This document shows positions 24,749 to 33,704 of a stretch of DNA of 64,000 nt, one piece after another. The translations under genes and the position numbers were made by a program. How positions within the stretch are numbered: position 1 is the first letter of the stretch; every line of letters starts with the position of its first letter. The notes under the pieces were generated by a model. The model did not search any database, was not told the DNA's origin, and saw only the letters and a list, made by a program, of their open reading frames with translations. Source of the DNA: Methanimicrococcus blatticola (lineage in GTDB: Archaea; Halobacteriota; Methanosarcinia; Methanosarcinales; Methanosarcinaceae); contig NZ_SNYS01000007.1 in the NCBI RefSeq assembly GCF_004363215.1, positions 176,713-240,712 on the forward strand, read 5' to 3'.

Positions 24749-26074
24749 TTACTTTCTCTTATTAATTCTGCATTTTTCAACAAAATCTGCGACGGGGAAT
24801 GATCCCGGGTGCATTTGCATATAACCGGCCAGCACATTGTATTCGTGCAATCCGTCTTTTTTATCGGCAATTCCTTTTCCGCGAAGCATTTCGTATGCGA
24901 ATTTTGAATCATTTTCGGGTTCGGTTAAAGAATAATGGAATTCGTGAGCGCGAATGTTTTTAGAGCCGAATTCGGAGGAGAGGGGTTTGGCTTCGGCGTA
25001 ACCGAGTCCTTGAAGTTTCTTTGTGATTCTCGATTCTGCCGGAAGAATGCCGGCCATTTTGAATGTGCCGTCTTCGGTTTCATAGGATTCGCAAAGGTAA
25101 GAAAGACCGGCGCCTTCGCCGAACATCGGAATGCCGTCGGCGGCCAAGTCTTTTAATTTTCTTGTTGCCGGCGATTCGGAAAGGGCTTTGACGTGAAATT
25201 CAGGATAGCCGCTTGCGAAATAATAACCGTCAGCTTCGGGAAGTTCACCGGCTGTCGGGCTGAAAAATTCAATTTCTGCGCCGGCTTGTCTGAGCGCATC
25301 AAACATGGCAGGATAATGGAAACAAAAAGACGGTTCACGAGCGACGCCGATTTTAACATCCGCCTCATGCGTTTTGATTTCTTTCGGCGCAGGGCGTTCT
25401 TTTTCATAATCAGCAGCGATTTGGAGCATCAAGTCGATGTCCATGTTTTCTTCGATGAAATCGGCAAGCTGAGAATAATCTAAATCTTTTTCATCGGGCA
25501 GGTGAAGACCCATGTATCTTTCGGGAACGGCGATATCTGAATTTCTCGGAAGCGCGCCGACGATCGGAATTTTGTCATCGAGCGCGCCTTTGATGAGTTC
25601 CAAATGTCTGGGACTGCCGATCTTGTTGAGAATAACGCCGGCGATGTGAACGTCGGGATCGTATTCGGCATATCCTTTCAGCATGGCAGCAGTGCTGCGT
25701 GACATGCCGTGCGTGTTAATGACTAAGAAAACGGGAACGTCAAGTGTTTTGGCGACATGCGCCGCGCCTGAAATTTCGGTGGAATCCATGCCGTCAAACA
25801 GTCCCATGACGCCTTCGACGATGGAAATGTCAGACCCGACAGAGGCTGACATAAATTGATCGACAACGCCGTCGGTTCCCATCATATAGGTGTCCAAATT
25901 GTAAGACGGGCGACCGGAAATAACGGTATGATAAGCAGGGTCGACGTAGTCGGGACCGGTTTTAAAGCCTTGAACGATTTTGCCGCGCTTTTTGAGTGCT
26001 GCCATCAATCCCATGGAAGAGGTTGTTTTTCCGACACCGCTTCCTGTTGCCGCAATTAAGAATCCTTTTGTCAT
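24749..26074 (-). CDS. cfbB: Cobyrinate / Ni-sirohydrochlorin a,c-diamide synthase family protein (CbiA/CfbB)
   Basis: 441 residues with an N-terminal dethiobiotin-synthase-like ATPase (TGSGVGKTT at about 9-17, FKTGPDYVDPAYH, VEGVMGLFDG) and a C-terminal class I amidotransferase-like domain. In methanogens this family amidates cobyrinate or Ni-sirohydrochlorin on the way to cobamides or F430. The expected nucleophile motif (ECGG) reads GEGAG near residue 320, so the catalytic Cys appears replaced by Gly, while the later HEFHYS region with its His is kept. It may use free ammonia, or it could be a diverged paralogue. GGTGA precedes the ATG. The cfbB symbol is less certain than the family. Confidence 0.78.
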   Translation of the reverse strand: MTKGFLIAATGSGVGKTTSSMGLMAALKKRGKIVQGFKTGPDYVDPAYHTVISGRPSYNLDTYMMGTDGVVDQFMSASVGSDISIVEGVMGLFDGMDSTEISGAAHVAKTLDVPVFLVINTHGMSRSTAAMLKGYAEYDPDVHIAGVILNKIGSPRHLELIKGALDDKIPIVGALPRNSDIAVPERYMGLHLPDEKDLDYSQLADFIEENMDIDLMLQIAADYEKERPAPKEIKTHEADVKIGVAREPSFCFHYPAMFDALRQAGAEIEFFSPTAGELPEADGYYFASGYPEFHVKALSESPATRKLKDLAADGIPMFGEGAGLSYLCESYETEDGTFKMAGILPAESRITKKLQGLGYAEAKPLSSEFGSKNIRAHEFHYSLTEPENDSKFAYEMLRGKGIADKKDGLHEYNVLAGYMQMHPGSFPVADFVEKCRINKRK

Positions 26075-26375
26075 TGTTTCACCATTTTCGAAAGATTCGT
26101 GAATGAATTATTTAAAATCTCTAAAAAAAACTTGTTGATTCGAGCAAATAAGCATTTCCCCTTAAAGAAAAAAGAAGAGAAATCGAAAAGAAGAAATGAT
26201 AAATTGAATTTTAAAAAAATGTTATGCATAGAAGTAATAAAATTGATTAATAAAAATTAATTGATTTAATTAATAATGATGAATTCGTTTTGATATTTGA
26301 ACTGATTTGAAAAAAGATTAAAATTTTTAAAAAAATCAAAAAAATCTGTTCGATTTGAGGGAACAAATCAAGCCC
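26075..26375. other. AT-rich upstream region of the cfbB-like gene
   Basis: About 300 bases, mostly A and T, with no gene or clear structure. TATA-like stretches such as TTAATAAAAATTAATTG (about 26249) are too common here to single one out. Confidence 0.4.
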
Positions 26376-27265
26376 AAACATCTGTTTATAAAAACATAAA
26401 AAACGAACGCCGGTTAAACACTAAAACAAAAGCAAGTTCCCTATTTTCAGATTTTAAAGGCGTTCAGGTTTTCAAAAAATAATAAAATTGATGTTTGGAT
26501 TCGTTAAAATTAAAGAAAAGTTCACATACGACCGCAATTGAAATTTCATGAGCGAAGCGAGCAAAAATTGAAAATTGCGGATATTCCCCACCGTTGATGA
26601 AACCTTCGCTACCGATCGGATATATTTTCGATTTTTACTGCCACTACTTTGTTTTTTATTAATTGGATGGGGCGAATCTCCAACGCCTTCTTTCACTCGC
26701 TACGCTCGTGAAACGCGTCGTTTGAGGCGGTTATTTTGGTTTTTCACTTACAGTTCATCCCGAAACATCCGTTTTCAAAAATAAAAAAACGAACGCCGAT
26801 TAAACCTTAAAATAAAAACCGGTTTTTATTTTTGGGTTTAAATGGGCGTTCGATTTTTAAAAAATATGAACAAACGATGTTTGTTTTTGTTTAAATAAAA
26901 GAAAAGTTCAAGTACGACCGCAATTGAAATTTCATGAGCGAAGCGAATGAAATTGAAAATTGCGGATTACTACCCGCCGTGAATGAAACTCTTTTTTCGG
27001 CTGAATATGTTTAACCTTTAACATCTCTGCTTTGTTTTTTATTAATCGCATGGGGCGAATCTCCAACGCCTTCTTTCACTCACTACGTTCGTGAAACGCG
27101 TCGTTGGAGGTGGTCGTTTTGGTTTTTCATTTACTTTTCAAACCGAAACATCCGTTTTCAAAAATAAGAAAAAATGAACGCCGTCTAAATCTTAAAACAA
27201 AATCGGTTTTTATTTTTGGGTTTAAGCAGGCGTTCGGTTTTAAAAAATATGAAAAACGATGTTTC
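26376..27265 (+). repeat. Hairpin repeat array, family A, second locus (two full units plus a partial third)
   Basis: Units start at about 26405, 26790 and 27175, each with the GAACGCC/GGCGTTC inverted repeat. The first two continue with the CGACCGCAATTG...AATTGCGG hairpin holding GAGCGAAGCGA (26532-26580 and 26917-26964), then the TCCAACGCC...CGTCGTTGG hairpin enclosing TTTCAC/GTGAAA (about 26679-26730 and 27059-27110). The period is roughly 385 bases. Between hairpins the units differ much more than within the stems. Orientation is the same as at 1.1-1.8 kb. No coding sequence is seen. Confidence 0.85.
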
Positions 27266-27350
27266 GGTTTAAAAATAGAAACAAGCGAAATGAAAAAAGA
27301 ATTAAAAATAAAACCCAAAAAAAGTAAAAAAGGTAAATGAAAAGGAAACC

Positions 27351-28379
27351 TCAGAGGTATCCTTTTTCTTTGAGCAGCTCGGCGTTTAATACGCTGGCAC
27401 CGGCGGCACCGCGGATGGTGTTGTGGCCGAGCGCGATGTATCTGATGCCTTCTCTGATTCTGCCGACGGAGACGCTCATGCCGTTGCCCATATCTCTGTC
27501 AAGTCTCGGCTGCGGTCTGTCGGGCTCGTCACGAACGATAATCGGGTGCTTGGGTTCGGTCGGGAGATGAGAAAGCCCGGGGTCGAATTTCAGGAAAGCG
27601 TCGCGGACGTCTTCGGGTTTCGGGTTTTTGGCAAGCGTTGCCCAAACGGCTTCGGTGTGACCGTCAATGACCGGCACGCGGTGGCAGGAAGCGCTCACCT
27701 TGAAAGGCGCATTCTTGACTTTACTGCCGTCGAAGTCGCCGAAAATTTTCAGCGTTTCGCTTTGAATCTTTTCTTCTTCGCCGCCGATATACGGAACAAC
27801 ATTGTCATAAATGGACATCGCGTAAATGCCATTGTAGCCGGCACCGGAAATGGCCTGCATCGTCGCGACATTGATGGATTCAATGCCGAACTGAAGAAGC
27901 GGCTTTAAAGTGACCGCCATCATAATTGTAGAACAATTCGGATTGGTAATAATGCAGCCGTCCCACTTTCTGTTCTTTTTCTGAACATCAATGAGTCCCA
28001 AATGATCGGGATTGACTTCCGGAATAGCGAGCGGAATGTCCTCTTCCATACGGAATGATGCGGCGTTGCTGGCAACAACAAAACCTTCCTGCGCGAAAGC
28101 CGGTTCAATCGTCTTTGCAAGATCAGCCGGGAGAGCAGAAAAGACAATGTCGGCATCAATTTTTTTCGGGTCGATTGTGACAACTTCAATATCTTCGACG
28201 GCTTCAGGAATTTCAGTACCGATTTTCCAGTCGGCGACTTCGCCATATTTTTTGCCTGCGCTTCTTTCGGATGCGGCAAGCGCTGAAATTTCAAACCACG
28301 GATGGTTGTCCAATGCCTGAATAAAACGTTGACCGACATTACCGGTTGCGCCGAGAACACCAACTTTAATCTTTGCCAT
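27351..28379 (-). CDS. asd: Aspartate-semialdehyde dehydrogenase
   Basis: 342-residue NADP-dependent enzyme making aspartate semialdehyde from aspartyl phosphate for Lys/Thr/Met synthesis. [14 protein letters not shown] (residues 6-19) binds NADP; the catalytic Cys is in [10 protein letters not shown] (about residue 148); ISGAGYNG and [15 protein letters not shown] follow in order, the latter with the catalytic His. It belongs to the archaeal/fungal-type ASADH. GAGG lies upstream of the ATG. The gene stands alone. Confidence 0.96.
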   Translation of the reverse strand: MAKIKVGVLGATGNVGQRFIQALDNHPWFEISALAASERSAGKKYGEVADWKIGTEIPEAVEDIEVVTIDPKKIDADIVFSALPADLAKTIEPAFAQEGFVVASNAASFRMEEDIPLAIPEVNPDHLGLIDVQKKNRKWDGCIITNPNCSTIMMAVTLKPLLQFGIESINVATMQAISGAGYNGIYAMSIYDNVVPYIGGEEEKIQSETLKIFGDFDGSKVKNAPFKVSASCHRVPVIDGHTEAVWATLAKNPKPEDVRDAFLKFDPGLSHLPTEPKHPIIVRDEPDRPQPRLDRDMGNGMSVSVGRIREGIRYIALGHNTIRGAAGASVLNAELLKEKGYL

Positions 28380-28514
28380 TCAAATGACCTCTCTTTATTA
28401 ATTTCACCAATAACAGTATAAACAGTATAAGTGCGATTAATAAAATTGATGAGATTATTAATGTTTCGCTGAAAAGAAAAACACAAAAAAAGCAAGTCAG
28501 CCCCGAGATAAAAA

Positions 28515-28622
28515 CGGATTCAAAAGCGAAACGGATTAAAAGAAAATGAGTTAAAAAGTGAAAAAGAGTTAAAAAGAAAATGAATTAAAAAACAACCATG
28601 AATTAAATAAAACGAGTTAAAG
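28515..28622. repeat. Low-complexity tandem-like sequence
   Basis: Degenerate units of about 10-20 bases built on GAGTTAAAAAG / AAATGAATTAAA, with no gene. It occupies the gap between the first ferredoxin gene and asd, and resembles the repeat stretch near 10.4 kb in style. Confidence 0.45.
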
Positions 28623-28670
28623 TGATTCATAAAATGAATCAACTTTAAAATGTACAAAAATATACAAAAA

Positions 28671-28847
28671 TCAGCTTTCGGCGATTGCTTCTGCCGGACA
28701 GGCGGAGATGCAGTTGCCGCAGTCTGTGCATGCATTTTTGTCAATGACGGAAATACCTGCGTCATCTAAGGAAATTGCGCCGGACGGGCAATCATCAACA
28801 CAAATACCGCAACCGGTACATTCAGTTCTGTTTACAACGGGTAACAT
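28671..28847 (-). CDS. Two-cluster 4Fe-4S ferredoxin, 58 residues
   Basis: [20 protein letters not shown] and the later [13 protein letters not shown] give two CxxCxxCxxxCP motifs, as in clostridial-type 2[4Fe-4S] ferredoxins that serve 2-oxoacid oxidoreductases and hydrogenases in methanogens. GGAGG lies eight bases before the ATG. A second ferredoxin of the same type lies about 280 bases upstream on the same strand; the two are about half identical, so they are probably old tandem duplicates. Confidence 0.92.
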   Translation of the reverse strand: MLPVVNRTECTGCGICVDDCPSGAISLDDAGISVIDKNACTDCGNCISACPAEAIAES

Positions 28848-29130
28848 GTTTTAATCCTCCAAATTAACTTGAAATTGTTCCAAAAAGGAACAAGATAGTT
28901 GATAAAAGCTGAAAGAGTATAAAAGCATTTTCGCAAAAATGTAACGGTTGACACGATTTTTATTGATTGCTCGAAAAAACAGCGGTAAAACAAAAAATTT
29001 TTGCAATAACAAAAAAGAAAACAAAAAAGAAAACAGACATCTTGTCTGTGTTTCTTAAAATCCGCCCTTTTCAAAAAAAGGGTGAATTTTTAAAAAATTG
29101 AAAATATTTAAAATTTTAAAGAAAACGGTT

Positions 29131-29304
29131 TTACAATGTAATAGCTGCAACGGGGCAAACATCAACGCAAGCACCGCAGTCAACGCAGGCATCTGCGTCA
29201 ACGGTTGAGAGTCCTTCAGCATCTAAACTGAGTGCTTCAGAGGGACATTCGTCAACACAAAGGCCGCAGCCTGTACATTCATCTCTGTCAATAATTACTG
29301 CCAT
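29131..29304 (-). CDS. Two-cluster 4Fe-4S ferredoxin, 57 residues
   Basis: MAVIIDRDECTGCGLCVDEC followed by ACVDCGACVDVCP: two 4Fe-4S motifs, highly acidic. GGAGG precedes the ATG. It is the likely first gene of the ferredoxin pair. A hairpin of CCCTTT and AAAGGG near 29063-29083 follows it on the minus strand, suggesting separate transcripts for the two ferredoxins. Confidence 0.92.
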   Translation of the reverse strand: MAVIIDRDECTGCGLCVDECPSEALSLDAEGLSTVDADACVDCGACVDVCPVAAITL

Positions 29305-29579
29305 AAGTTTTTCCTCCTAAATGATGTGAGAAATAAAATTTAATTTTTCAAATTTTACAAAATTAACGTATAATCCGACATTGTTTTTGGTTAATATTTC
29401 TCGTTTTTGATTATTATTTTTAATGAATGCCTCTCACATAACCCTCGTCTTGCCCGACCAAGATAATTAAATCAGAATCGGTTGAATGAATCAGCATGTA
29501 ACATTCATTATGCTTCACAAAGCTTCATGAAATAACACAATTTAGGTATATAACTTTTAAGAAAAGAAGAAGATTCATC

Positions 29580-30023
29580 TCACTTTTTGTCATTGACAAG
29601 AAAATCAAATCGCTTCCCGGTATCTAAATTAAAACCGACAGAGAAGAAACACACGCCACCGCCTTCAACCTGCACCCGGTGCGTTTTCCAATCACCGACC
29701 GGACGGCAAAACAAATTAATCCAAAGACACCGGTCGCCTCTTTCATTCAAATACGGGAAATATTGACGATAATACCGTTCAAGTTCAATAAAAAGATCCG
29801 TCTGCGCCCAATTTGACGCCGGATTTTCCGCCATAAAAGTTACAAAATCCTCTGACCGTTTTTCATTAAAAACCGCGACCGCCTTTTCCAAAAGCTTTTC
29901 TGCCGCTTCAAATTCATCCTTTTCAAATACTCTCGGCTCCCCCTCACGCCGATATGAAATCGGCAATTCGGAAAACGAGAGCAAAGCATATTTTGAATCG
30001 GAAAAATTGAAGTCGGAAAACAT
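29580..30023 (-). CDS. Protein of unknown function coupled to the CNNM/CBS protein
   Basis: 147 residues, no family recognised. Soluble, mixed alpha/beta. The C-terminal half is well ordered (WINLFCRPVGDWKTHRVQVE, GGGVCFFSVGFNLDTGKRFD), reminiscent of NTF2/cystatin-like sheets, but that is a guess. The ATG follows GGTGAG and comes 15 bases after the stop of the upstream membrane protein gene, so the two are probably co-expressed. Confidence 0.6.
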   Translation of the reverse strand: MFSDFNFSDSKYALLSFSELPISYRREGEPRVFEKDEFEAAEKLLEKAVAVFNEKRSEDFVTFMAENPASNWAQTDLFIELERYYRQYFPYLNERGDRCLWINLFCRPVGDWKTHRVQVEGGGVCFFSVGFNLDTGKRFDFLVNDKK

Positions 30024-30038
30024 AATGCTCACCAACGA

Positions 30039-31334
30039 TTATTCAGACGGCGCAGATCCTTTGTCTGTTATAAGCACCTTATCAATGCGGGCCGAATCCA
30101 TATCAACCACTTCAATTTCATAGTGAAGCCATTCAAGCGTATCGCCGACACCCGGAATTTTACCGAATTTATCCAAAATCATGCCGCTGAGCGTGTTATA
30201 AGGGTATTCGTTGCGGTAATCCAATAAATCGAAATATTCCAAAAAATCATAAAACGGATACTGCCCGTCAATAAGCCATGTGTTGGGAGAACGTTTGAAT
30301 ATTTCATATTCTTCATGAGACGGGTGGGAGGAAGTATCGCCGACAAGCGCTTCAAAAATGTCACTGAGCGTGACCAAACCGATAATGCTGCCGAATTCAT
30401 CGGTAATAATTGCATATTCATGCCGCGCTTCGCGGAAATTTTCCAAAACGGATAAAATCGTCATATTGTCCGGCAAAAAATTAACGGTTTGCATAACGTT
30501 TTCCAAATGGAAATCCGGATTGTTGATTTCACCGACCAGCTCTTTGACAAGCAAAACACCGACAATGTTGTCAATACCGCCATCCGTGACGGGATAAACA
30601 GAAAAAGGTGTTTTCTTAATCGTCGCCAGAACATCGGCTTGCGTTGCCGAAACTTCGATGAAAATCAAATCGTTTTTGTGCGTAATCAAAGAACTGACTT
30701 TACGGTCATCCAAACTGAAAATACGCTCCACCAAATCCTGTTCGGTTTCGTCAATTGCCCCGCCGTCAATGCCTTCCTGGACAGCGGCAATAACATCTTC
30801 TTCGGTTGTTGCCGGTTCATATGCTTTTATGCCAAAAATCTGACTGACAAAATTCGCCGAGCCATTCACGAACCAGGTAATCGGTGACAATAAAATGGAA
30901 ATCCAGTTCATCGGGCGGGAAATAATGCTCGCGATGGATTCCGGGCGGGAATAGCCGATTTTCTTCGGGATTAATTCCCCGAGAACGATTAAGAAATAAG
31001 TAACAACTAAAACGACAACTAAAACGGAAAGCGGCCGAGCATAATCTTCAATAATTCCAATGCTCGAAAAGATTTCAGCCAAACTGCCTGATAAAGAAGC
31101 CCCGGCATAAATACAGATAAAAACACTGATTGTTGTGATGCCGATTTGAACCGTTGATAAAAATCGCGACGGATCTTCGGCCAAATCGAGTGCTTTCTGA
31201 GCACCCGGTTTTCCGTCCTTGGCTGCGCTTCTCAAACGTGATTTGCGCGAAGATGTGATTGCAACTTCTGATAAAGACAGAAGCCCGTTAATCAATATTA
31301 AAACAAGAATAACAATAATTTCAGTATAAGCCAT
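30039..31334 (-). CDS. CNNM/CorC-type membrane protein with CBS domains
   Basis: 431 residues. An N-terminal DUF21 (CNNM) transmembrane domain of three or four helices (about 1-150) contains SLSEVAITSSRKSRL and LGELIPKKIGY. A CBS pair follows (about 200-330; HEYAIITDEFGSIIGLVTL) and then a CorC/HlyC C-terminal domain ending around VVDMDSARIDKVLI. Relatives take part in magnesium or sodium transport and are often labelled hemolysins without being so. It shares a likely transcript with the small downstream protein. Confidence 0.9.
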   Translation of the reverse strand: MAYTEIIVILVLILINGLLSLSEVAITSSRKSRLRSAAKDGKPGAQKALDLAEDPSRFLSTVQIGITTISVFICIYAGASLSGSLAEIFSSIGIIEDYARPLSVLVVVLVVTYFLIVLGELIPKKIGYSRPESIASIISRPMNWISILLSPITWFVNGSANFVSQIFGIKAYEPATTEEDVIAAVQEGIDGGAIDETEQDLVERIFSLDDRKVSSLITHKNDLIFIEVSATQADVLATIKKTPFSVYPVTDGGIDNIVGVLLVKELVGEINNPDFHLENVMQTVNFLPDNMTILSVLENFREARHEYAIITDEFGSIIGLVTLSDIFEALVGDTSSHPSHEEYEIFKRSPNTWLIDGQYPFYDFLEYFDLLDYRNEYPYNTLSGMILDKFGKIPGVGDTLEWLHYEIEVVDMDSARIDKVLITDKGSAPSE

Positions 31335-31455
31335 GATGTATCAAACCGATGCTTAACCATTTTGTTCGACTTTGGTCTTAAAGCTTTCTTAAAAATATGA
31401 AATAAAATAATCGGCCGAAATGCTGAAACATTTCGGTCAAAATGTATTATTTGAA

Positions 31456-32349
31456 TTATGATTTGTCCTCAGATTTTGAGTTTGATTCAGATTCGGTCGT
31501 GAATTCAGCACCGGATTCAGATTTTGAGTTCGATTTTGAATTCGATTTCGAGTTTGACTTTGATTCTGATTCGGACACCGACACGGAACAGTTGCGAATA
31601 CGTTTTGTCGTCATAAACGGTTTACCGCGGGAGAGATAGAAATAGCCGACTACAGAAACAATGAGCGCGCCGACTGTATCCACAATCAGATCTTCCATTG
31701 TATCAATGATGGCGACGTTCTGATAAGCCGGATTTCCGGTCAAATACAATGCAGCGTCTTCATCCCAGCATTGCATTGTTGTCCCAAACAGCCAATCCAA
31801 TGTGTATTCCCCGATTTCCCAAAGCGCGCCGACGGCGACCGCAAATGTAAATGAGAAAAGCGCGACATAGAACGGATTTAATCTCAAAGTTGATTTTTCG
31901 GAATCGTTTAAAGCAGATGTCAGTGCGAACGCGATTAATCCCAAAATGATGCCGGAAATGGTGTGAAGCATTGTGTCCCACCACGTAAAACGGTCAAAGA
32001 AGCTGAAAGCTTGACCGAGGAAAGATCCTGCGAAAATGAAAAGAGAAATCACAATGATTAAACGCGGATCAACAACAAATCCCATTCTTTTTTGAACAAA
32101 ACCGGGAAGCGCTAAATAAATCAGCGTCATGATGATGAAAAAGAAGTAATAGATGTTTTCTTGAAGAAGATTATCGATTGTGACGCCGTCCTCAAGACCG
32201 ATAAAAATCTGTAAAACGATTAAAGCAATACTTGCCAATAAAACAAATAAAACGAAATATCGGATGTAGCGCGAAATCCGGGGTTCTACGACGCCGATCG
32301 CATAATGTTCCGATTTTTCATACTGTTTGGTTTCTTGTTTTTTCCCCAT
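31456..32349 (-). CDS. Polytopic membrane protein (DUF2238/YjdF-like) with Ser/Lys/Glu repeat tail
   Basis: 297 residues with about six or seven membrane helices. RFTWWDTMLHTISGIILGLI, GALWEIGEYTLDWLFGT and DTMEDLIVDTVGALIVSVVG match the conserved core of DUF2238 (YjdF-like) proteins, whose function is unknown. The cytoplasmic tail is a low-complexity repeat alternating SES and SKSN, encoded by six-base repeats that also open an Asp-rich shadow frame on the other strand. Tail length may vary between strains. Confidence 0.72.
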   Translation of the reverse strand: MGKKQETKQYEKSEHYAIGVVEPRISRYIRYFVLFVLLASIALIVLQIFIGLEDGVTIDNLLQENIYYFFFIIMTLIYLALPGFVQKRMGFVVDPRLIIVISLFIFAGSFLGQAFSFFDRFTWWDTMLHTISGIILGLIAFALTSALNDSEKSTLRLNPFYVALFSFTFAVAVGALWEIGEYTLDWLFGTTMQCWDEDAALYLTGNPAYQNVAIIDTMEDLIVDTVGALIVSVVGYFYLSRGKPFMTTKRIRNCSVSVSESESKSNSKSNSKSNSKSESGAEFTTESESNSKSEDKS

Positions 32350-32510
32350 TATAATTACCTGCTTAATGTTCCAATCAATTTTACAATAGTCTCGTATAAT
32401 ATAAATTACTTAACTTGAATTAAATGAAAAAAGTGATAAAATATAAGAATAGCGTATAAATAAAAAGGGATATATAAATTGACGCTTATTTATAAAATAG
32501 GTGTTAAAAA

Positions 32511-32834
32511 ATGAGCTATAAAAGTGAATCTCCCGAAAAAATTCAAGCCTTGATTTCAGAAAAAGATGTCAATTTCATTGATGTTCGATCACAACAGGAA
32601 AGAAATTCTGACGGATACATTGCCGGATCAACGGATATTGACATACGCAGCCCGGATTTCGACCAAAAATTGAATGCATTGGACAAGAATAAAATAATTG
32701 TCTTCTACTGCCGTGCCGGCAACCGCTCGGCAACCGCCTCCCAAAAAGCAAACAATGCCGGATTTAAAGATGTGTATATGATTGAAGGCGGCATTACAGC
32801 TTGGAAATCAAGAAAATTGCCGATTGAGAAGTGA
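32511..32834 (+). CDS. Rhodanese-like sulfurtransferase
   Basis: Single rhodanese domain, 107 residues, with FIDVRSQQERNSDGYIAGS and an active-site loop FYCRAGNRSATASQ carrying the catalytic Cys. It probably moves sulfane sulfur between proteins or thiols; the partner is unknown. AGGTG lies seven bases before the ATG. A hairpin overlapping the stop codon provides a terminator. Confidence 0.9.
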   Translation: MSYKSESPEKIQALISEKDVNFIDVRSQQERNSDGYIAGSTDIDIRSPDFDQKLNALDKNKIIVFYCRAGNRSATASQKANNAGFKDVYMIEGGITAWKSRKLPIEK

Positions 32835-32855
32835 AAGTCTTTTCACTTTTATTTT
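32829..32855 (+). terminator. Terminator of the rhodanese gene
   Basis: AAGTGAA and TTCACTT pair around a six-base loop, followed by TTTATTTTT. The stem begins within the last codons of the gene. Confidence 0.65.
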
Positions 32856-32917
32856 TAAAATTTACAATTTTGAAATTATATACATTTAACAAAAAAGGGT
32901 TTTCAGAAATAAAAAAA

Positions 32918-32931
32918 GATATTTATAACCA
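32918..32931 (+). promoter_or_regulatory. TATA box of the type III antitoxin RNA
   Basis: GATATTTATAACC lies about 25 bases before 32950, where the repeat RNA is expected to start. No protein-coding start follows for 245 bases, in keeping with an RNA promoter. Confidence 0.55.
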
Positions 32932-32949
32932 GGTGTCTTTTTTATAATT

Positions 32950-33160
32950 GCAAGTCGAAAGACTGTATATTACGGATGAATGCTCTCGTAATCATAACGG
33001 TGTAAACTGTTATGGAAATCTTCGTTTCTGATGTTCGAAGTAGAAATAAACACAGACCATTTTCTCCGTTTCCCGATGTTCGGAGTTGAAAAAAAGACGC
33101 GGGCACGGCATTCACGTCAGTCGGCATACGTAAAAGGAAAATGCCGGCACTTTCATTTTT
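32950..33160 (+). ncRNA. Putative type III antitoxin RNA (CptI-like, about 44-nt repeats)
   Basis: Two tandem repeats with a 44-base period start at 33020 and 33064. Repeat 1 has stem CTTCG/CGAAG around an 11-base loop and the tail TAGAAATAAACAC; repeat 2 has stem CTCCG/CGGAG around a 12-base loop with the tail TTGAAAAAAAGAC. The loops share GATGTT, and the stems differ by a compensated pair (T-A to C-G). Hairpins before them (ATTACG/CGTAAT at 32969-32992 and CATAAC/GTTATG at 32993-33014) may be a degenerate first unit. A TATA box upstream and a terminator before the toxin complete the standard type III layout, in which the RNA repeats bind and silence the toxin. Confidence 0.7.
33122..33160 (+). 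terminator. Terminator between antitoxin RNA and toxin
   Basis: CGGCAT (33122-33127) pairs with ATGCCG (33141-33146), followed by TTTCATTTTT. In type III systems a leaky terminator at this position sets the ratio of antitoxin RNA to toxin message. Confidence 0.65.
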
Positions 33161-33174
33161 AAGGAGGTTAATCG

Positions 33175-33663
33175 GTGAGCGAACGCTTTTATTTTTTATC
33201 AGACGATTTTTTTGAAAAATTTCCGGATGAAGAATTATTAAAAAATAGAAGTATTCAAAATCGAAGAAAAGGAAAAAGACCATTCTTTTTTTCATTTAAA
33301 GACCCGAATAATTCAGAAATATAGTGGATGATTCCGGTATCCTCTAAAATTGAAAAATATAAAACCATTTATAACTACAATATTAAAAAGAATGGAAGAT
33401 GTGACATAATCCATTTTGATTATTTAGCAAACCGACAAACAGTTTTTATAATTCAGAAAATGTTTCCTGTGTCAAAGAGATATATTTCGGAAAGATATAT
33501 CGATCGAAACGGCAACGATATGAATATTCAAAAAAAAGCGGAAGAAGAAATTATAATAAAATCGCGCAGGATTTTAAAATTGCATCAAAGAAAAATCAAA
33601 GTGATTACGCCAAACATTGATTTGATACTGAAAATCCTTATTGAAGAAATGAACGAAGAATAA
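33175..33663 (+). CDS. Type III toxin, CptN-like endoribonuclease, with in-frame TAG at codon 50
   Basis: AAGGAGG stands seven bases before a GTG start. The frame reads MSERFYFLSDDFFEKFPDEE...RPFFFSFKDPNNSEI, then TAG (33322-33324). It continues unshifted as WMIPVSSKIEKYKTIYNYNI, CDIIHFDYLANRQTVFIIQK, MFPVSKRYISERYIDRNGN and a Lys-rich C-terminus, ending at TAA; 163 codons in all, a normal length. From memory of the CptIN family, the pattern is RPFYY-FKD...IYWMIPLSS-EKY...FLIQ-MFP, so the TAG replaces the Tyr of IYW. Either the amber is decoded (pyrrolysine) or the toxin is inactivated by a Tyr-to-stop change. The family assignment is strong; the amber reading is open. Confidence 0.78.
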
Positions 33664-33704
33664 AAAAGAGAAATGATTTTGAAAACACTCAAAATTATTC
33701 AAAA

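Noticed and set aside
26376..27265. Insertion sequence or transposase remnant
   Set aside because: No transposase-like frame, target duplication or terminal inverted repeats bounding the whole array; the structure is tandem hairpin units.
31442..31639. Asp/Glu/Phe-rich plus-strand ORF
   Set aside because: Complement of the Ser/Lys/Glu repeat tail of the membrane protein on the minus strand.
33020..33105. CRISPR-like repeats
   Set aside because: Two adjacent 44-base repeats without spacers; the hairpins, terminator and toxin context fit a type III antitoxin RNA instead. No CRISPR array or cas gene was seen in the window.
33328..33663. Separate 111-codon gene starting at the ATG after the TAG
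   Set aside because: No ribosome site precedes that ATG, and the upstream 49 codons in the same frame carry the N-terminal half of the same family, so it is one interrupted gene.
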